The notes below the pieces were generated by a model. The model ran no database searches, was not told the DNA's origin, and worked only from the letters and a program-made list of their open reading frames with translations. The position numbers were made by a program, and so were the translations under genes. Shown here piece after piece: positions 52,906-60,860 of a stretch of 64,000 bases of DNA; positions within the stretch are counted from its first letter, which is position 1, and each line of letters opens with the position of its first letter. This stretch comes from JAODBQ01 sp047602055. GTDB lineage: Bacteria > Actinomycetota > Acidimicrobiia > Acidimicrobiales > Ilumatobacteraceae. The stretch spans positions 3,782,001 to 3,846,000 of the forward strand of contig JASGIG010000001.1 in NCBI GenBank assembly GCA_047602055.1, in the 5' to 3' direction.

Positions 52906-53259
52906 ATGGCATGGGACTCGTCCAGACCCGTCCCGTGGAACCGGCTGCTGAAGGAGGCGGCGATCTTCCTGGTGGTCGGCGGGGTGATCTTCGCCGTGTT
53001 CATCAAGGACACCAAGCCCTCCAGCTACGTCGGCCTGGTGATCGGCATGGGCATCTACGTCGGCTTCTCGGTCGTGCTCGCCAAGTTCGGCTACACCCGC
53101 GAGACGATGAAGCAGGCCCGCGCCCGCCAGGCCGCGGCCCGCCAGCAGCAGGGCCGGTCGCGAGGCGCGGCGGCGTCGCCGATGAGCCGGCCGAAGCCGG
53201 CCCCGACGAAGCGCACCAGCACCGGCCCGTCGAACCGCCCGAAGTCGAAGAAGCGATGA
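52906..53259 (+). CDS. Small two-span membrane protein, function unknown
   Basis: A 117-residue protein. Membrane spans occur near AAIFLVVGGVIFAVFI and YVGLVIGMGIYVGFSVVLA, followed by a basic Ala/Gln/Pro-rich tail ending RPKSKKR. I recognise no domain. ATG 52906 is chosen for its position after the divergent pfk start. It overlaps glpK by four bases (ATGA). Confidence 0.65.
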   Translation: MAWDSSRPVPWNRLLKEAAIFLVVGGVIFAVFIKDTKPSSYVGLVIGMGIYVGFSVVLAKFGYTRETMKQARARQAAARQQQGRSRGAAASPMSRPKPAPTKRTSTGPSNRPKSKKR

Positions 53260-54740
53260 GCGCCACCTGTGTCGTCGCCATCGACGCCGGCACCACCGGC
53301 GTGCGCAGCCGGGCGATCTTCCCCGGCGAGCCCGCGGCCACCGTGGCCAGCTACCGCGAGTTCACCCAGCACTTCCCGGAACCCGGCTGGGTGGAGCACG
53401 ACGCCGAGGAGATCTGGCAGGCCGTGCTGGTCACGCTCGGCGAGGTGCTGGGTCGCGTCGGGACGTCGTCGGTGGCCGCGATCGGGATCACCAACCAGCG
53501 CGAGACCGTCGTCGCGTGGCGGCGCTCCACCGGCGAGCCGTACGGACGGGCGCCGGTGTGGCAGGACCGCCGGACCGCCGGCGTGTGCGACGCACTCGCC
53601 GAGGCGGGCGCGCTGCCCAGGGTGCGTGCCGTCACCGGGCTGGTGCTCGATCCGTACTTCTCCGGCACGAAGGCCGCTTGGCTGCTGGCCAACCGCGACG
53701 TCGACACGTCGGACCTGGCGATCGGCACGATCGACACCTGGCTGATCTGGAAGCTGACCGGCGGTGCGGTCCATGCCACCGATCCGTCGAACGCCAGCCG
53801 GACGATGCTGTTCGACATCACCGCGCTCGACTGGTCCGACGAGATGTGCGAGCTGCTCGGCGTGCCGCGTGGCGCGCTGGCAGAGGTGCAGGCGTCGAGC
53901 GGCCGCTTCGGCGTCACCGCCAGCCGCTTCGGGGCGCCGGCCGGCATCCCCATCGCCGGCGTCGCCGGCGACCAGCAGGCGGCGTTGTTCGGCCAGGCGT
54001 GCACGACCCCGGGGATGGCCAAGAACACCTACGGCACCGGCAGCTTCGTGCTGCTCAACGTCGGGCCGACGTTGCCGCCACCGACCGAGGGCCTGCTCAC
54101 CTCGGTCGGCTGGACGCTCGCCGACGGGACGGTGGCCTACGTGCTCGAGGGTTCGATCTTCGTCACCGGTGCCGCCGTGCAGTGGCTGCGCGACGGGCTG
54201 CGGATCGTTGACGCGGCGAACGAGATCGAGCCGCTGGCGCTGAGCGTCGCCGACACGGGCGGCGTGTACGTCGTGCCGGCGTTCACCGGCCTCGGCAGCC
54301 CGTGGTGGGATCCCTACGCCCGCGGCACGATCGTCGGCATCACCCGCGGCACCACCCGCGCCCACATCGCTCGCGCCGTCGTCGAGTCGATGGCGTTCCA
54401 GACCCTGGACGTGGTCGCAGCGATGAGCGCGGCCGGTGGCGTGGAGATCCACGACCTGCGCGTCGACGGTGGCGCGGCGGCGATGGACTCGATGCTGCAG
54501 CTGCAGGCCGACCTGCTCGGCGTCGCCGTGCACCGCCCGCGGGACCACGAGACCACCGCGCTCGGCGCCGCCTTCCTCGCCGGCCTCGCCGAGGGCGTCT
54601 GGCCGTCGCTCGACGCCGTCGCCGCCGAGTGGCAGCTCGACGCGGTGTTCGAGCCAGCCCCGGACCGCATCCTGGTCGACCTGGCCCACGCCACCTGGCT
54701 GCGCGCCGTCGACCGCAGCCGCGGTTGGGCGACGAGCTGA
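53256..54740 (+). CDS. glpK: Glycerol kinase
   Basis: FGGY kinase phosphorylating glycerol, 494 residues. N-terminal AIDAGTTGVRSRAIF, GITNQRETVVAWRRSTGEP and WQDRRTAGVC match GlpK. FGGY signature regions are TYGTGSFVLLNVG and the C-terminal ESMAFQTLDVVAAM and DHETTALGAAFLAG. Glycerol specificity is based on the overall pattern; glpF and glpD are not nearby. Confidence 0.9.
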   Translation: MSATCVVAIDAGTTGVRSRAIFPGEPAATVASYREFTQHFPEPGWVEHDAEEIWQAVLVTLGEVLGRVGTSSVAAIGITNQRETVVAWRRSTGEPYGRAPVWQDRRTAGVCDALAEAGALPRVRAVTGLVLDPYFSGTKAAWLLANRDVDTSDLAIGTIDTWLIWKLTGGAVHATDPSNASRTMLFDITALDWSDEMCELLGVPRGALAEVQASSGRFGVTASRFGAPAGIPIAGVAGDQQAALFGQACTTPGMAKNTYGTGSFVLLNVGPTLPPPTEGLLTSVGWTLADGTVAYVLEGSIFVTGAAVQWLRDGLRIVDAANEIEPLALSVADTGGVYVVPAFTGLGSPWWDPYARGTIVGITRGTTRAHIARAVVESMAFQTLDVVAAMSAAGGVEIHDLRVDGGAAAMDSMLQLQADLLGVAVHRPRDHETTALGAAFLAGLAEGVWPSLDAVAAEWQLDAVFEPAPDRILVDLAHATWLRAVDRSRGWATS

Positions 54741-54747
54741 CGCCTCG

Positions 54748-55095
54748 TCAGATCCCGGTCACCAGGCGGATGCCGGCGGTGATGCGGGTCATCAGGTAGG
54801 CGGGCACGCCGCCGGCCGGGTACGGGTCGAGGAACTCACGGCCGACGGGACCGATCTGGGAGACGACCGCCACCGAGTCCGTGTCGAGCCCGCACGTCTC
54901 CATCGGGACGAGGACGTTGCCGGGGAACCCTTGCAGCGCCGTGTTGGACGTCAGCGGCACGACGAGCACCGTGCCGATGTTGCTGGCCAGCAGCCAGTCC
55001 TCCTGCATCACCACCGCTGGGCGGACCTTGGCCGGCTCCGAGCCGCGCGGCGAGCCGAAGTCGACCCACACGACGTCGCCGCGGTGGATCACCAC
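54748..55095 (-). CDS. mazF: MazF/PemK-family toxin
   Basis: A 115-residue endoribonuclease-like toxin. It has IHRGDVVWVDFGSPRGSEPA, KVRPAVVMQEDWLLASNIGT, VVPLTSNTA and GLDTDSVAVVSQIGPVGREF, a full MazF pattern. Its start overlaps the antitoxin gene by seven bases. It is not closely similar to the MazF at 13984. Confidence 0.88.
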   Translation of the reverse strand: MVIHRGDVVWVDFGSPRGSEPAKVRPAVVMQEDWLLASNIGTVLVVPLTSNTALQGFPGNVLVPMETCGLDTDSVAVVSQIGPVGREFLDPYPAGGVPAYLMTRITAGIRLVTGI

Positions 55096-55334
55096 TCGGT
55101 GCCGGCGAGCATGGCGCGCTGGGCCTCGCGCTCGAACAGGTCGTCGCCGAGCGGCCGGCCGACGCGGGCGAGCACCGCGTCGGCCATCGCCGTCAGCTCG
55201 GACCCACCCTCGAGGTCATCGGCGAGCCGCTCGGCTGCCAGCCGGTAGAACTCCGACCGGTTCATCCCGTGCCGGGCGGCGACGCGCTCGAACCGCTGGA
55301 AGTCACCGTCGGGCACCGAGATCGCCGTCTTCAT
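55089..55334 (-). CDS. Ribbon-helix-helix antitoxin
   Basis: An 81-residue protein starting MKTAISVPDGDFQRFERVAARHG, followed by NRSEFYRLAAERLADDLEGG. This is a ribbon-helix-helix DNA-binding domain as in MazE-like antitoxins paired with MazF. The C-terminal half would bind the toxin. The coding-strand TATACT box (plus 55342-55347) is seven bases before the ATG, giving a leaderless transcript. Confidence 0.85.
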   Translation of the reverse strand: MKTAISVPDGDFQRFERVAARHGMNRSEFYRLAAERLADDLEGGSELTAMADAVLARVGRPLGDDLFEREAQRAMLAGTEW

Positions 55335-55342
55335 GCCGTCGA

Positions 55343-55358
55343 GTATAACCAGTCATAC
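55343..55358. promoter_or_regulatory. Imperfect palindrome at the antitoxin promoter
   Basis: GTATAACCAGTCATAC matches its reverse complement at 12 of 16 positions and covers the TATACT box of the RHH antitoxin. It is a candidate operator. Confidence 0.45.
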
Positions 55359-55397
55359 CTGATGGGACGACGGGCCGCCACCGCGTAGGGTCGCTGC

Positions 55398-56375
55398 GTG
55401 CCCGAACCGGTGATCGACGTGCGTGAGCTGCGCAAGGTGTACGAGGTGCCCGAGCGCGAGGCGGGGCTGAAGGCGTCGATCACCAGCCTTTTCAAGCGGC
55501 GGGTGCGCGAGGTCGTGGCCGTCGGCGGGGTGTCGTTCGAGATCGGCGCCGGCGAGGTCGTCGGCTTCCTCGGGCCGAACGGGGCCGGCAAGACCACCAC
55601 GCTGAAGATGCTCTCCGGGCTGCTGCACCCGACCGACGGCCAGGTGCGGGTGCTCGGCTACGAGCCGTTCCGCCGCGACCACGACTACCTGCGGCGGATG
55701 ACGCTGGTGATGGGCAACCGCAACCAGTTGCAGTGGGACCTGCCGCTGCTCGACAGCTTCGAGCTCACCCGGGCGATCTACCGCCTGCCGACCGACGAGT
55801 TCACCGCGCAGCGCGACGAGCTGCTGGAGCTGCTCGACCTCGGCCCCCTGTCCACCAAGCCGGTGCGCAACCTCAGCCTCGGCGAGCGGATGAAGGCGGA
55901 GATCGCCAACTCGCTGCTGCATCGCCCCGCCGTGCTGTTCCTCGACGAGCCGACGCTCGGCCTCGACGTCACCATGCAGAAGCGGATCCGCGGCTTCCTC
56001 GCCGACTACAACCGCCGCACCGGGGCAACGATCCTGCTGACCAGCCACTACATGGCCGACGTCGAGGCGCTGTGCAAGCGGGTCGTCGTCGTCCATCACG
56101 GCGTGCTGCTGTTCGACGGCGACCTCAGCGCGCTCAGCGACCGCTTCGCCGCCCAGCGGACGCTGGTGATCGAGCTGGAGCACGCCGCCGACCTGTCCGA
56201 CTACGGCGAGGTCGTCGGCACCGAGGCCGACGGCACCCTGGTGACGCTGCGCGTCGAGCGGTCCCGCACCGCGGCGCTCACCGCCCGCCTCCTGGCCGAG
56301 CAGTCCGTCGTCGACCTCACCGTCGAGGACACGCCGATCGAGGACGTCATCGAGATGGTCTTCGCCAGCGCATGA
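55398..56375 (+). CDS. ABC-2-type exporter ATPase
   Basis: A 325-residue nucleotide-binding protein. Walker A is GPNGAGKTTTLKMLSG, Q-loop follows, ABC signature NLSLGERMKAEIANSLL and Walker B AVLFLDEPTLGLDVT. The H-loop is LLTSHYMADVEAL. TAGGGT (55386-55391) sits six bases before GTG 55398. It precedes two DUF990-type permeases, so it is an exporter; the substrate is unknown. Confidence 0.9.
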   Translation: MPEPVIDVRELRKVYEVPEREAGLKASITSLFKRRVREVVAVGGVSFEIGAGEVVGFLGPNGAGKTTTLKMLSGLLHPTDGQVRVLGYEPFRRDHDYLRRMTLVMGNRNQLQWDLPLLDSFELTRAIYRLPTDEFTAQRDELLELLDLGPLSTKPVRNLSLGERMKAEIANSLLHRPAVLFLDEPTLGLDVTMQKRIRGFLADYNRRTGATILLTSHYMADVEALCKRVVVVHHGVLLFDGDLSALSDRFAAQRTLVIELEHAADLSDYGEVVGTEADGTLVTLRVERSRTAALTARLLAEQSVVDLTVEDTPIEDVIEMVFASA

Positions 56376-56473
56376 CGAGCACAGCGAGTCATGCGCTGAC
56401 GGCCGAGCGACCGCCAGGGAGCCGGACGTCGATGGGGCGCGAGCGCAGCGAGCGGGGGCGCAGCCCCCGGGAT
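56376..56473 (+). repeat. Element B, copy 6 (ABC ATPase/permease junction)
   Basis: GCCAGCGCATGAC flanks it exactly (56364-56376 and 56474-56486), covering the ATPase stop and the permease ATG. The inverted copy GTCATGCGCTG is at 56388-56398 with a GAGCACAGCGAG-type loop. GAGCGACCGCCAGGGAGCC and GGGGGCGCAGCCCCC are present. Confidence 0.88.
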
Positions 56474-56481
56474 GCCAGCGC

Positions 56482-57342
56482 ATGACCGCCGCGACGACCG
56501 CCCCCACCGCTCCCCCGGCGCCGGCGGAGACCAGTGGGTGGCGCTCGTACGTCCGCCTGTACCGCACGCTCGGGCGCCACGGCGTCCAGGTCAACATGCA
56601 GTATCGCGCCGCGAACTACATGTCGATGATCGGCATGGCCGTCGAGCCGGTCGTCTACCTCGTGGTCTGGTCGACGATCGCCGAGCAGTCCGGCGGCACC
56701 GTCGGTGGCTACACGCCGGCGACGTTCGCCGCGTACTACATCGCCTGGACCCTCGTGCGGAACATGAACATCGCCCTCACCCCGAACGCGTGGGAGGAGC
56801 GGATCCGCGAGGGCACGATGTCGTTCCACCTCGTGCGGCCGATGCACCCGGTGCACTACGACATCGGCTACTTCGCCGGCTGGAAGATCGTCGTCATCGG
56901 CTTGTGGATCCCGCTCGCGGCCGTGCTCTCGCTGATCTTCCGACCGGCGCTGCACACCAACGTCGAGCAGTGCGTCGTGTTCTTCGTCGCCATCTGGGGG
57001 GCGTTCGTGCTGCGCACCCTGCTGCTGTGGTCGCTCGGGATGATCACGTTCTGGACCACCCGGGCCATGGCGGTGTCCGAGGTGTACTTCTACAGCGAGC
57101 TGCTGCTGTCCGGTCGGGTGCTGCCGGTGTCGCTGCTGCCGTCGTGGGCGCAGACGATCGGCAACCTCCTGCCGTTCCGCTGGAGCTTCGGCTACCCGAT
57201 CACCGCGCTCGTCGGCCCGATCAGCCGCGCTCAGCTGTACCTCGGCCTGCTCGCCCAGCTGGCCTGGATCGTGTTCGCCGCACTGCTCGTCAAGGTGATC
57301 TGGAAGCGCGCCGTCAAGCACTTCACGGCGGTGAGCGGGTGA
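56482..57342 (+). CDS. ABC-2 transporter permease (DUF990 family)
   Basis: A 286-residue protein with about six membrane spans. Features like NMQYRAANYMSMIGMAVEPV, EERIREGTMSFHLVRPMHP and SGRVLPVSLLPSWAQTIGNL are typical of this family. Half-transporters of this type work in pairs, and the partner is the next permease. Element B copies lie on both sides. Confidence 0.85.
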   Translation: MTAATTAPTAPPAPAETSGWRSYVRLYRTLGRHGVQVNMQYRAANYMSMIGMAVEPVVYLVVWSTIAEQSGGTVGGYTPATFAAYYIAWTLVRNMNIALTPNAWEERIREGTMSFHLVRPMHPVHYDIGYFAGWKIVVIGLWIPLAAVLSLIFRPALHTNVEQCVVFFVAIWGAFVLRTLLLWSLGMITFWTTRAMAVSEVYFYSELLLSGRVLPVSLLPSWAQTIGNLLPFRWSFGYPITALVGPISRAQLYLGLLAQLAWIVFAALLVKVIWKRAVKHFTAVSG

Positions 57343-57448
57343 GGGGGCGAAGCGAAGATCATCTGCTCACCGCGACGACCGAGCGACCGCCAGGGAGCCG
57401 GGCGTCGATGGGGCGCGAGCGCAGCGAGCGGGGGCGCAGCCCCCAGGT
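57343..57448 (+). repeat. Element B, copy 7 (between the two permeases)
   Basis: GGCGGTGAGCGGGTGA is repeated exactly at 57327-57342 and 57449-57464; each includes a TGA. The inverted GCTCACCGC is at 57365-57373. GAGCGACCGCCAGGGAGCC, GCGTCGATGGGG, GAGCGCAGCGAG and GGGGGCGCAGCCCCC are present. Confidence 0.88.
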
Positions 57449-57468
57449 GGCGGTGAGCGGGTGACGGC

Positions 57469-58245
57469 GTGAGACTGGCGCTCCTGTTCCTGCGGATCGG
57501 CATCCAGAACGAGATGCAGTACCGGGCGAACTTCTTCATCCAGCTCGTCCAGTCGGCGGCGGTCACCGGCTCGGGCCTCGTCGTGCTGGCCCTCGTCTAC
57601 TCGCACACGCCGGACCTGCGCGGCTGGACTCATCCGCAGCTGATCGCGGTGATGGGCGTGTTCACGATCATGCTCGGGATCATCGGCTTCGTCGTCGAGC
57701 CGAACATGGCCCGGCTGAACGACGACGTGCGGCTCGGCACCCTCGACCTGATCCTCACCAAGCCGGCCGACGCCCAACTGCTCGTCAGCGTCCGCGAGTT
57801 CCGACTGTGGAGCCTCACCGACGTGCTCGTCGGCCTCGTCGTCCTCGTGTACGGGCTGGTCGACATCGGCCGGCGGATCGGCGTCGCCGAGTGGGCCGGG
57901 TTCGCCGTCACGCTCGTCGCCGGGACGATCATGATCTACTGCTTCTGGCTGCTGCTCACGTCGGGCGTGTTCTGGTTCGTGCGGATGGAGATGGTCCAGG
58001 AGATGTTCACCGGGCTGTCGCGTGCCGGGCAGTACCCGGTCGGCATCTACCCGGGATGGCTGCGCTACGGGCTGACCTACGTCGCCCCGCTGGCGTTCGC
58101 GATCACCGTCCCGGTCGAGTCGCTGACCGGCCGGCTGACGTGGGTGCGCCTGGCGACGACGCTCGGCTTCCTCGTGGTGCTGGCGACGGTCACCCGCCTG
58201 GTGTGGCGGGCAGGGATCCGCCGCTACTCCGGCGCCTCGGCCTGA
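57469..58245 (+). CDS. ABC-2 transporter permease (DUF990 family)
   Basis: A 258-residue membrane protein with about six spans. NEMQYRANFFIQLVQSAAV and NDDVRLGTLDLILTKPADAQ correspond to the same positions in the preceding permease, supporting a heterodimeric channel. GTG 57469 is used because the GTG at 57461 is soon followed by a stop. It converges on and overlaps the MFS pseudogene by 22 bases. Confidence 0.85.
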   Translation: MRLALLFLRIGIQNEMQYRANFFIQLVQSAAVTGSGLVVLALVYSHTPDLRGWTHPQLIAVMGVFTIMLGIIGFVVEPNMARLNDDVRLGTLDLILTKPADAQLLVSVREFRLWSLTDVLVGLVVLVYGLVDIGRRIGVAEWAGFAVTLVAGTIMIYCFWLLLTSGVFWFVRMEMVQEMFTGLSRAGQYPVGIYPGWLRYGLTYVAPLAFAITVPVESLTGRLTWVRLATTLGFLVVLATVTRLVWRAGIRRYSGASA

Positions 58246-59427
58246 CGAAGGCGAAGCCGAACAGCGCGGTCAGCACGTACAGCCCGGCCTCGCCGTTCAG
58301 CAGGATCGTCAGCGACACGCGGTCGAGCAGGACGCCCGCGGCGATGGCGCCGATCCCCTACCCGAGCGCCCCGGCGGCGTCCATCGAGCCCACCGACAGC
58401 CCGAGGTAGGCAGGCGGGCTGAACCGTTGCACCGCCGTCGTCATCCCGACACCGCAGGCCATGGCGAACGGGCCGGCGAGAGCCATCAGGACGACGTAGA
58501 CGGCGATCGTCGTGGTCACCGCCGGCAGGTTCCAGAACAGGAAGCCCCATGCCGCCATCCCACCGAAGCCGATGCCGATCAGGGCCGCCGGCGACAGGCG
58601 GGCGACGTGACGGGCGAGCAGGAGGCCGCCGGCAAGGCCGCCGACGGCCTGCGCGCCGCGGATGATCCCGACCGCGCTGCCGTCACCACCCAGGCGTTCG
58701 ATGACGAACGCGAGGAACAGGACGACGAACAGGCCCTGGGTGAACTGGGCGATGCCCATCGTCGTGAACAGCGCCGGCAGCGGCCGGGTGCGGCGCAGCA
58801 CGCCGAGCGCGGCACGGGTGCCCTCGGTGGGCGCGGCGCTCGCCGCGTCGCGCGACAGCGGGCGGGCGTCGCTGCGCACGCCGACGATGGCCACGGCCAC
58901 AGCGAGGAACGACAGGCCGTCGACGACGACCACCAGCGGCAGGCCACCGACGGCGACGAGGATCCCGCCGAGCGGCGAGCCGACGAGCCGCGCCAGGTTG
59001 TCGCCCATCGCCGGGCGGCGTTCGCCGCGGGCAGCGACTCGTCGGGGACGACGCGCACCAGCAGCGCGGCGTTCGCCGGGTTGTTGAACCGCGTCAGGAT
59101 CGTCTGGGCGACGGTGACGGCGAACGCCGGCCAGGTGCGGTCCGGGGTGACGGCCAGCAGTGGGAGGAGGACGACGGCCTGGGCGAGGTTCGTCCAGACG
59201 ACGACGCGGCGCAGGTTCCAGCGATCGACGAGGTTGCCGGCCCACACGCCGAGCAGCGCCGCCGGCGCGAGCTGGGCGATGAACAGCAGCGCGGTCGCCA
59301 CGCCCGAGCGGGTCTCGGTGAGCACGTACACCGGCAGGGCCACCGACAGCAGCCAGTCCCCGGTGTCGTTGACCAGCCCGCCCGCCCAGATCAGGCGGAA
59401 GTCGCGCGACCGCCAAGGACTGCTCAT
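58224..59427 (-). pseudogene. MFS transporter, frameshift and in-frame stop
   Basis: Major-facilitator protein, enterobactin-exporter-like. The N-terminal frame has MSSPWRSRDFRLIWAGGLVN and NLVDRWNLRRVVVWTNLAQA. The second frame has AMGDNLARLVGSPLGGILVA and spans to MDAAGALG. A base is missing near 59009-59015. A TAG at 58358-58360 then interrupts a further 44 residues (AIAAGVLLDRVSLTILL). Two lesions make real decay plausible, though the window has many indels. Confidence 0.75.
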
Positions 59428-59443
59428 CGGCCGACGCCGCCGG

Positions 59444-59827
59444 TCAGACGTGTTCGATGCGGAGCCGGACGCCCGCGGCATCGGCGATGTGGCGGATGTG
59501 CTCGTCGTTGGAGGTGACGACAGCGTCGCGACGGCGAACCGCTCCCTCGACGACGGTGACGTCGACGACGTCGTCGTGAGCGGCCTTGCCGGCCAGCACC
59601 CCGACCCGACGGGCCTGCTCCTCGCTCATCGGCTCGATGTCGCACAGGGCCAGCAGACGAGACAGGCTCGCTTGCCGGGCACCGCCGCGCCAGGCTTCCG
59701 CGAGGACAGCCACCGGCACGACGGGCGCGACCTCCTCGGCGAGGAACCCGGCATGAAGAGCCCACATCCGCCGGTCGTTGCGCTCGGCGGCCACGAGCGC
59801 GCCGGTGTCGTAGGCGACGCCGGGCAT
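59444..59827 (-). CDS. vapC: PIN-domain ribonuclease toxin (VapC-like)
   Basis: A 127-residue PIN protein. The first acidic motif is YDTGALVAAERNDRR, the middle Glu in VPVAVLAEAWRGG, and the last DVVDVTVVEGAVRRRDAVVTSND, giving the Mg-binding acidic cluster. It starts right after the antitoxin stop (TAGATG). Confidence 0.85.
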   Translation of the reverse strand: MPGVAYDTGALVAAERNDRRMWALHAGFLAEEVAPVVPVAVLAEAWRGGARQASLSRLLALCDIEPMSEEQARRVGVLAGKAAHDDVVDVTVVEGAVRRRDAVVTSNDEHIRHIADAAGVRLRIEHV

Positions 59828-60101
59828 CTACGCGGAGCGCTTTGCCGGTCGCTTGGTCGCCGGGCGGGCCAGCAGGGCACGGGCGCGAGCCAGGCCGTCG
59901 GCGAGCTGCGTCGGGGGTGAGGGCGCCGTGCTCGTGCTCCCACTCGGCGATGGCCAGCCGCCCAGCGTGGAGGCGCAGCCGATGAGCAGCGGTGTCGGCG
60001 ATCCAGGCGCTGAACGTGGTGCCCTCGTCGGCCGCCGCCCGATCGATCGCTTCGGCCAGGTCGGGAGGCAGCGACACCGAACGCTTCTCCCGCTGCGCCA
60101 T
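59828..60101 (-). CDS. VapB-like antitoxin, one frameshift
   Basis: The N-terminal frame gives REKRSVSLPPDLAEAIDRAA and TTFSAWIADTAAHRLRLHAG, a ribbon-helix-helix DNA-binding domain. The other frame gives TQLADGLARARALLARPATK and the stop abutting vapC. One base fewer in the GGGGG run (59913-59917) joins them into 90 residues. The coding-strand TACCAT (plus 60111-60116) is seven bases before ATG 60101. Confidence 0.75.
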
Positions 60102-60243
60102 CTTCGCGATGGTAGCACTGGCAGTAGGACAGGCGGAGCGCGAACCCACCGGCCCAGTAGGTTCGCCGGGCATGACCGGTGCGATGATGTCGTCCTCGAT
60201 GACGGGCCGGATCCGCCGCGGCGGATGATCACCGATCGGTGGG

Positions 60244-60771
60244 TCAGCCCGGCCGGCAGCGCACCCGGAGATGGATCGTGCCGGTTCCTCCGTCGCTGCC
60301 GCTCGGGTCGGCGTGACCGTCGACCACCTTGCCGCTGCCGGTGATCCCGGTCAGTTCGGCCGTGCCGCTGCCGGCGACGATGACCACCCGGCCGGACGTC
60401 GTGCCGGCCTTGTTCAGGCCGGTGGAGCGCATCGTCACCGTGCCCGTGCCACAGCCGAGGATCGTGCCGGTGAAGGTGATGATGCTGTTCGCGTAGACAG
60501 TCCCGTCGGGCAGCACCGACGCCGACCCCGCCTGCACCGTGGTACCGGCGACGTCACCCGTGGAGGCAGGACCGCCCGTGATCGTGAACGGCAGGATGCA
60601 CGCCCCGCCGGCGTCGCACACCGACGTTCCGATCGCCGGCTGGCTCTGCTGGTACGTCCACACCAACCGGCGGGTGACCGTGTGCCGCTGCGGCAGCGCC
60701 ATTGCGCTCGAGGCGGCGGCCATCAGCGGGGCGAGGGCGACCACGGCGGCGACCAGACGGCTGGTTCTCAT
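60244..60771 (-). CDS. Secreted protein, DUF3224-like
   Basis: A 175-residue protein with a signal peptide (RLVAAVVALAPLMAAASSAMA). The mature part has one cysteine pair near SVCDAGGACILPF and a repetitive beta-rich end: FTGTILGCGTGTVTMRSTG and GSGTAELTGITGSGKV. This pattern resembles DUF3224 beta-barrel proteins, but that is tentative. It is divergent from the SARP regulator gene. Confidence 0.55.
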   Translation of the reverse strand: MRTSRLVAAVVALAPLMAAASSAMALPQRHTVTRRLVWTYQQSQPAIGTSVCDAGGACILPFTITGGPASTGDVAGTTVQAGSASVLPDGTVYANSIITFTGTILGCGTGTVTMRSTGLNKAGTTSGRVVIVAGSGTAELTGITGSGKVVDGHADPSGSDGGTGTIHLRVRCRPG

Positions 60772-60860
60772 GATGAAGCTCCTGTCGGTGAGGTGACGCG
60801 TGGATCGTCGGCGAGGCCGATCGCAGTTCGATCGCAGCTCGGCCGGTACGGTCCATCCCG

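Noticed and set aside
59401..59430. Partial match to the element B core near the MFS start (GCGACCGCCAAGGA)
   Set aside because: It lies within the conserved MFS N-terminus (SPWRSRDF), lacks the hairpin and flanking duplication, and is probably chance.
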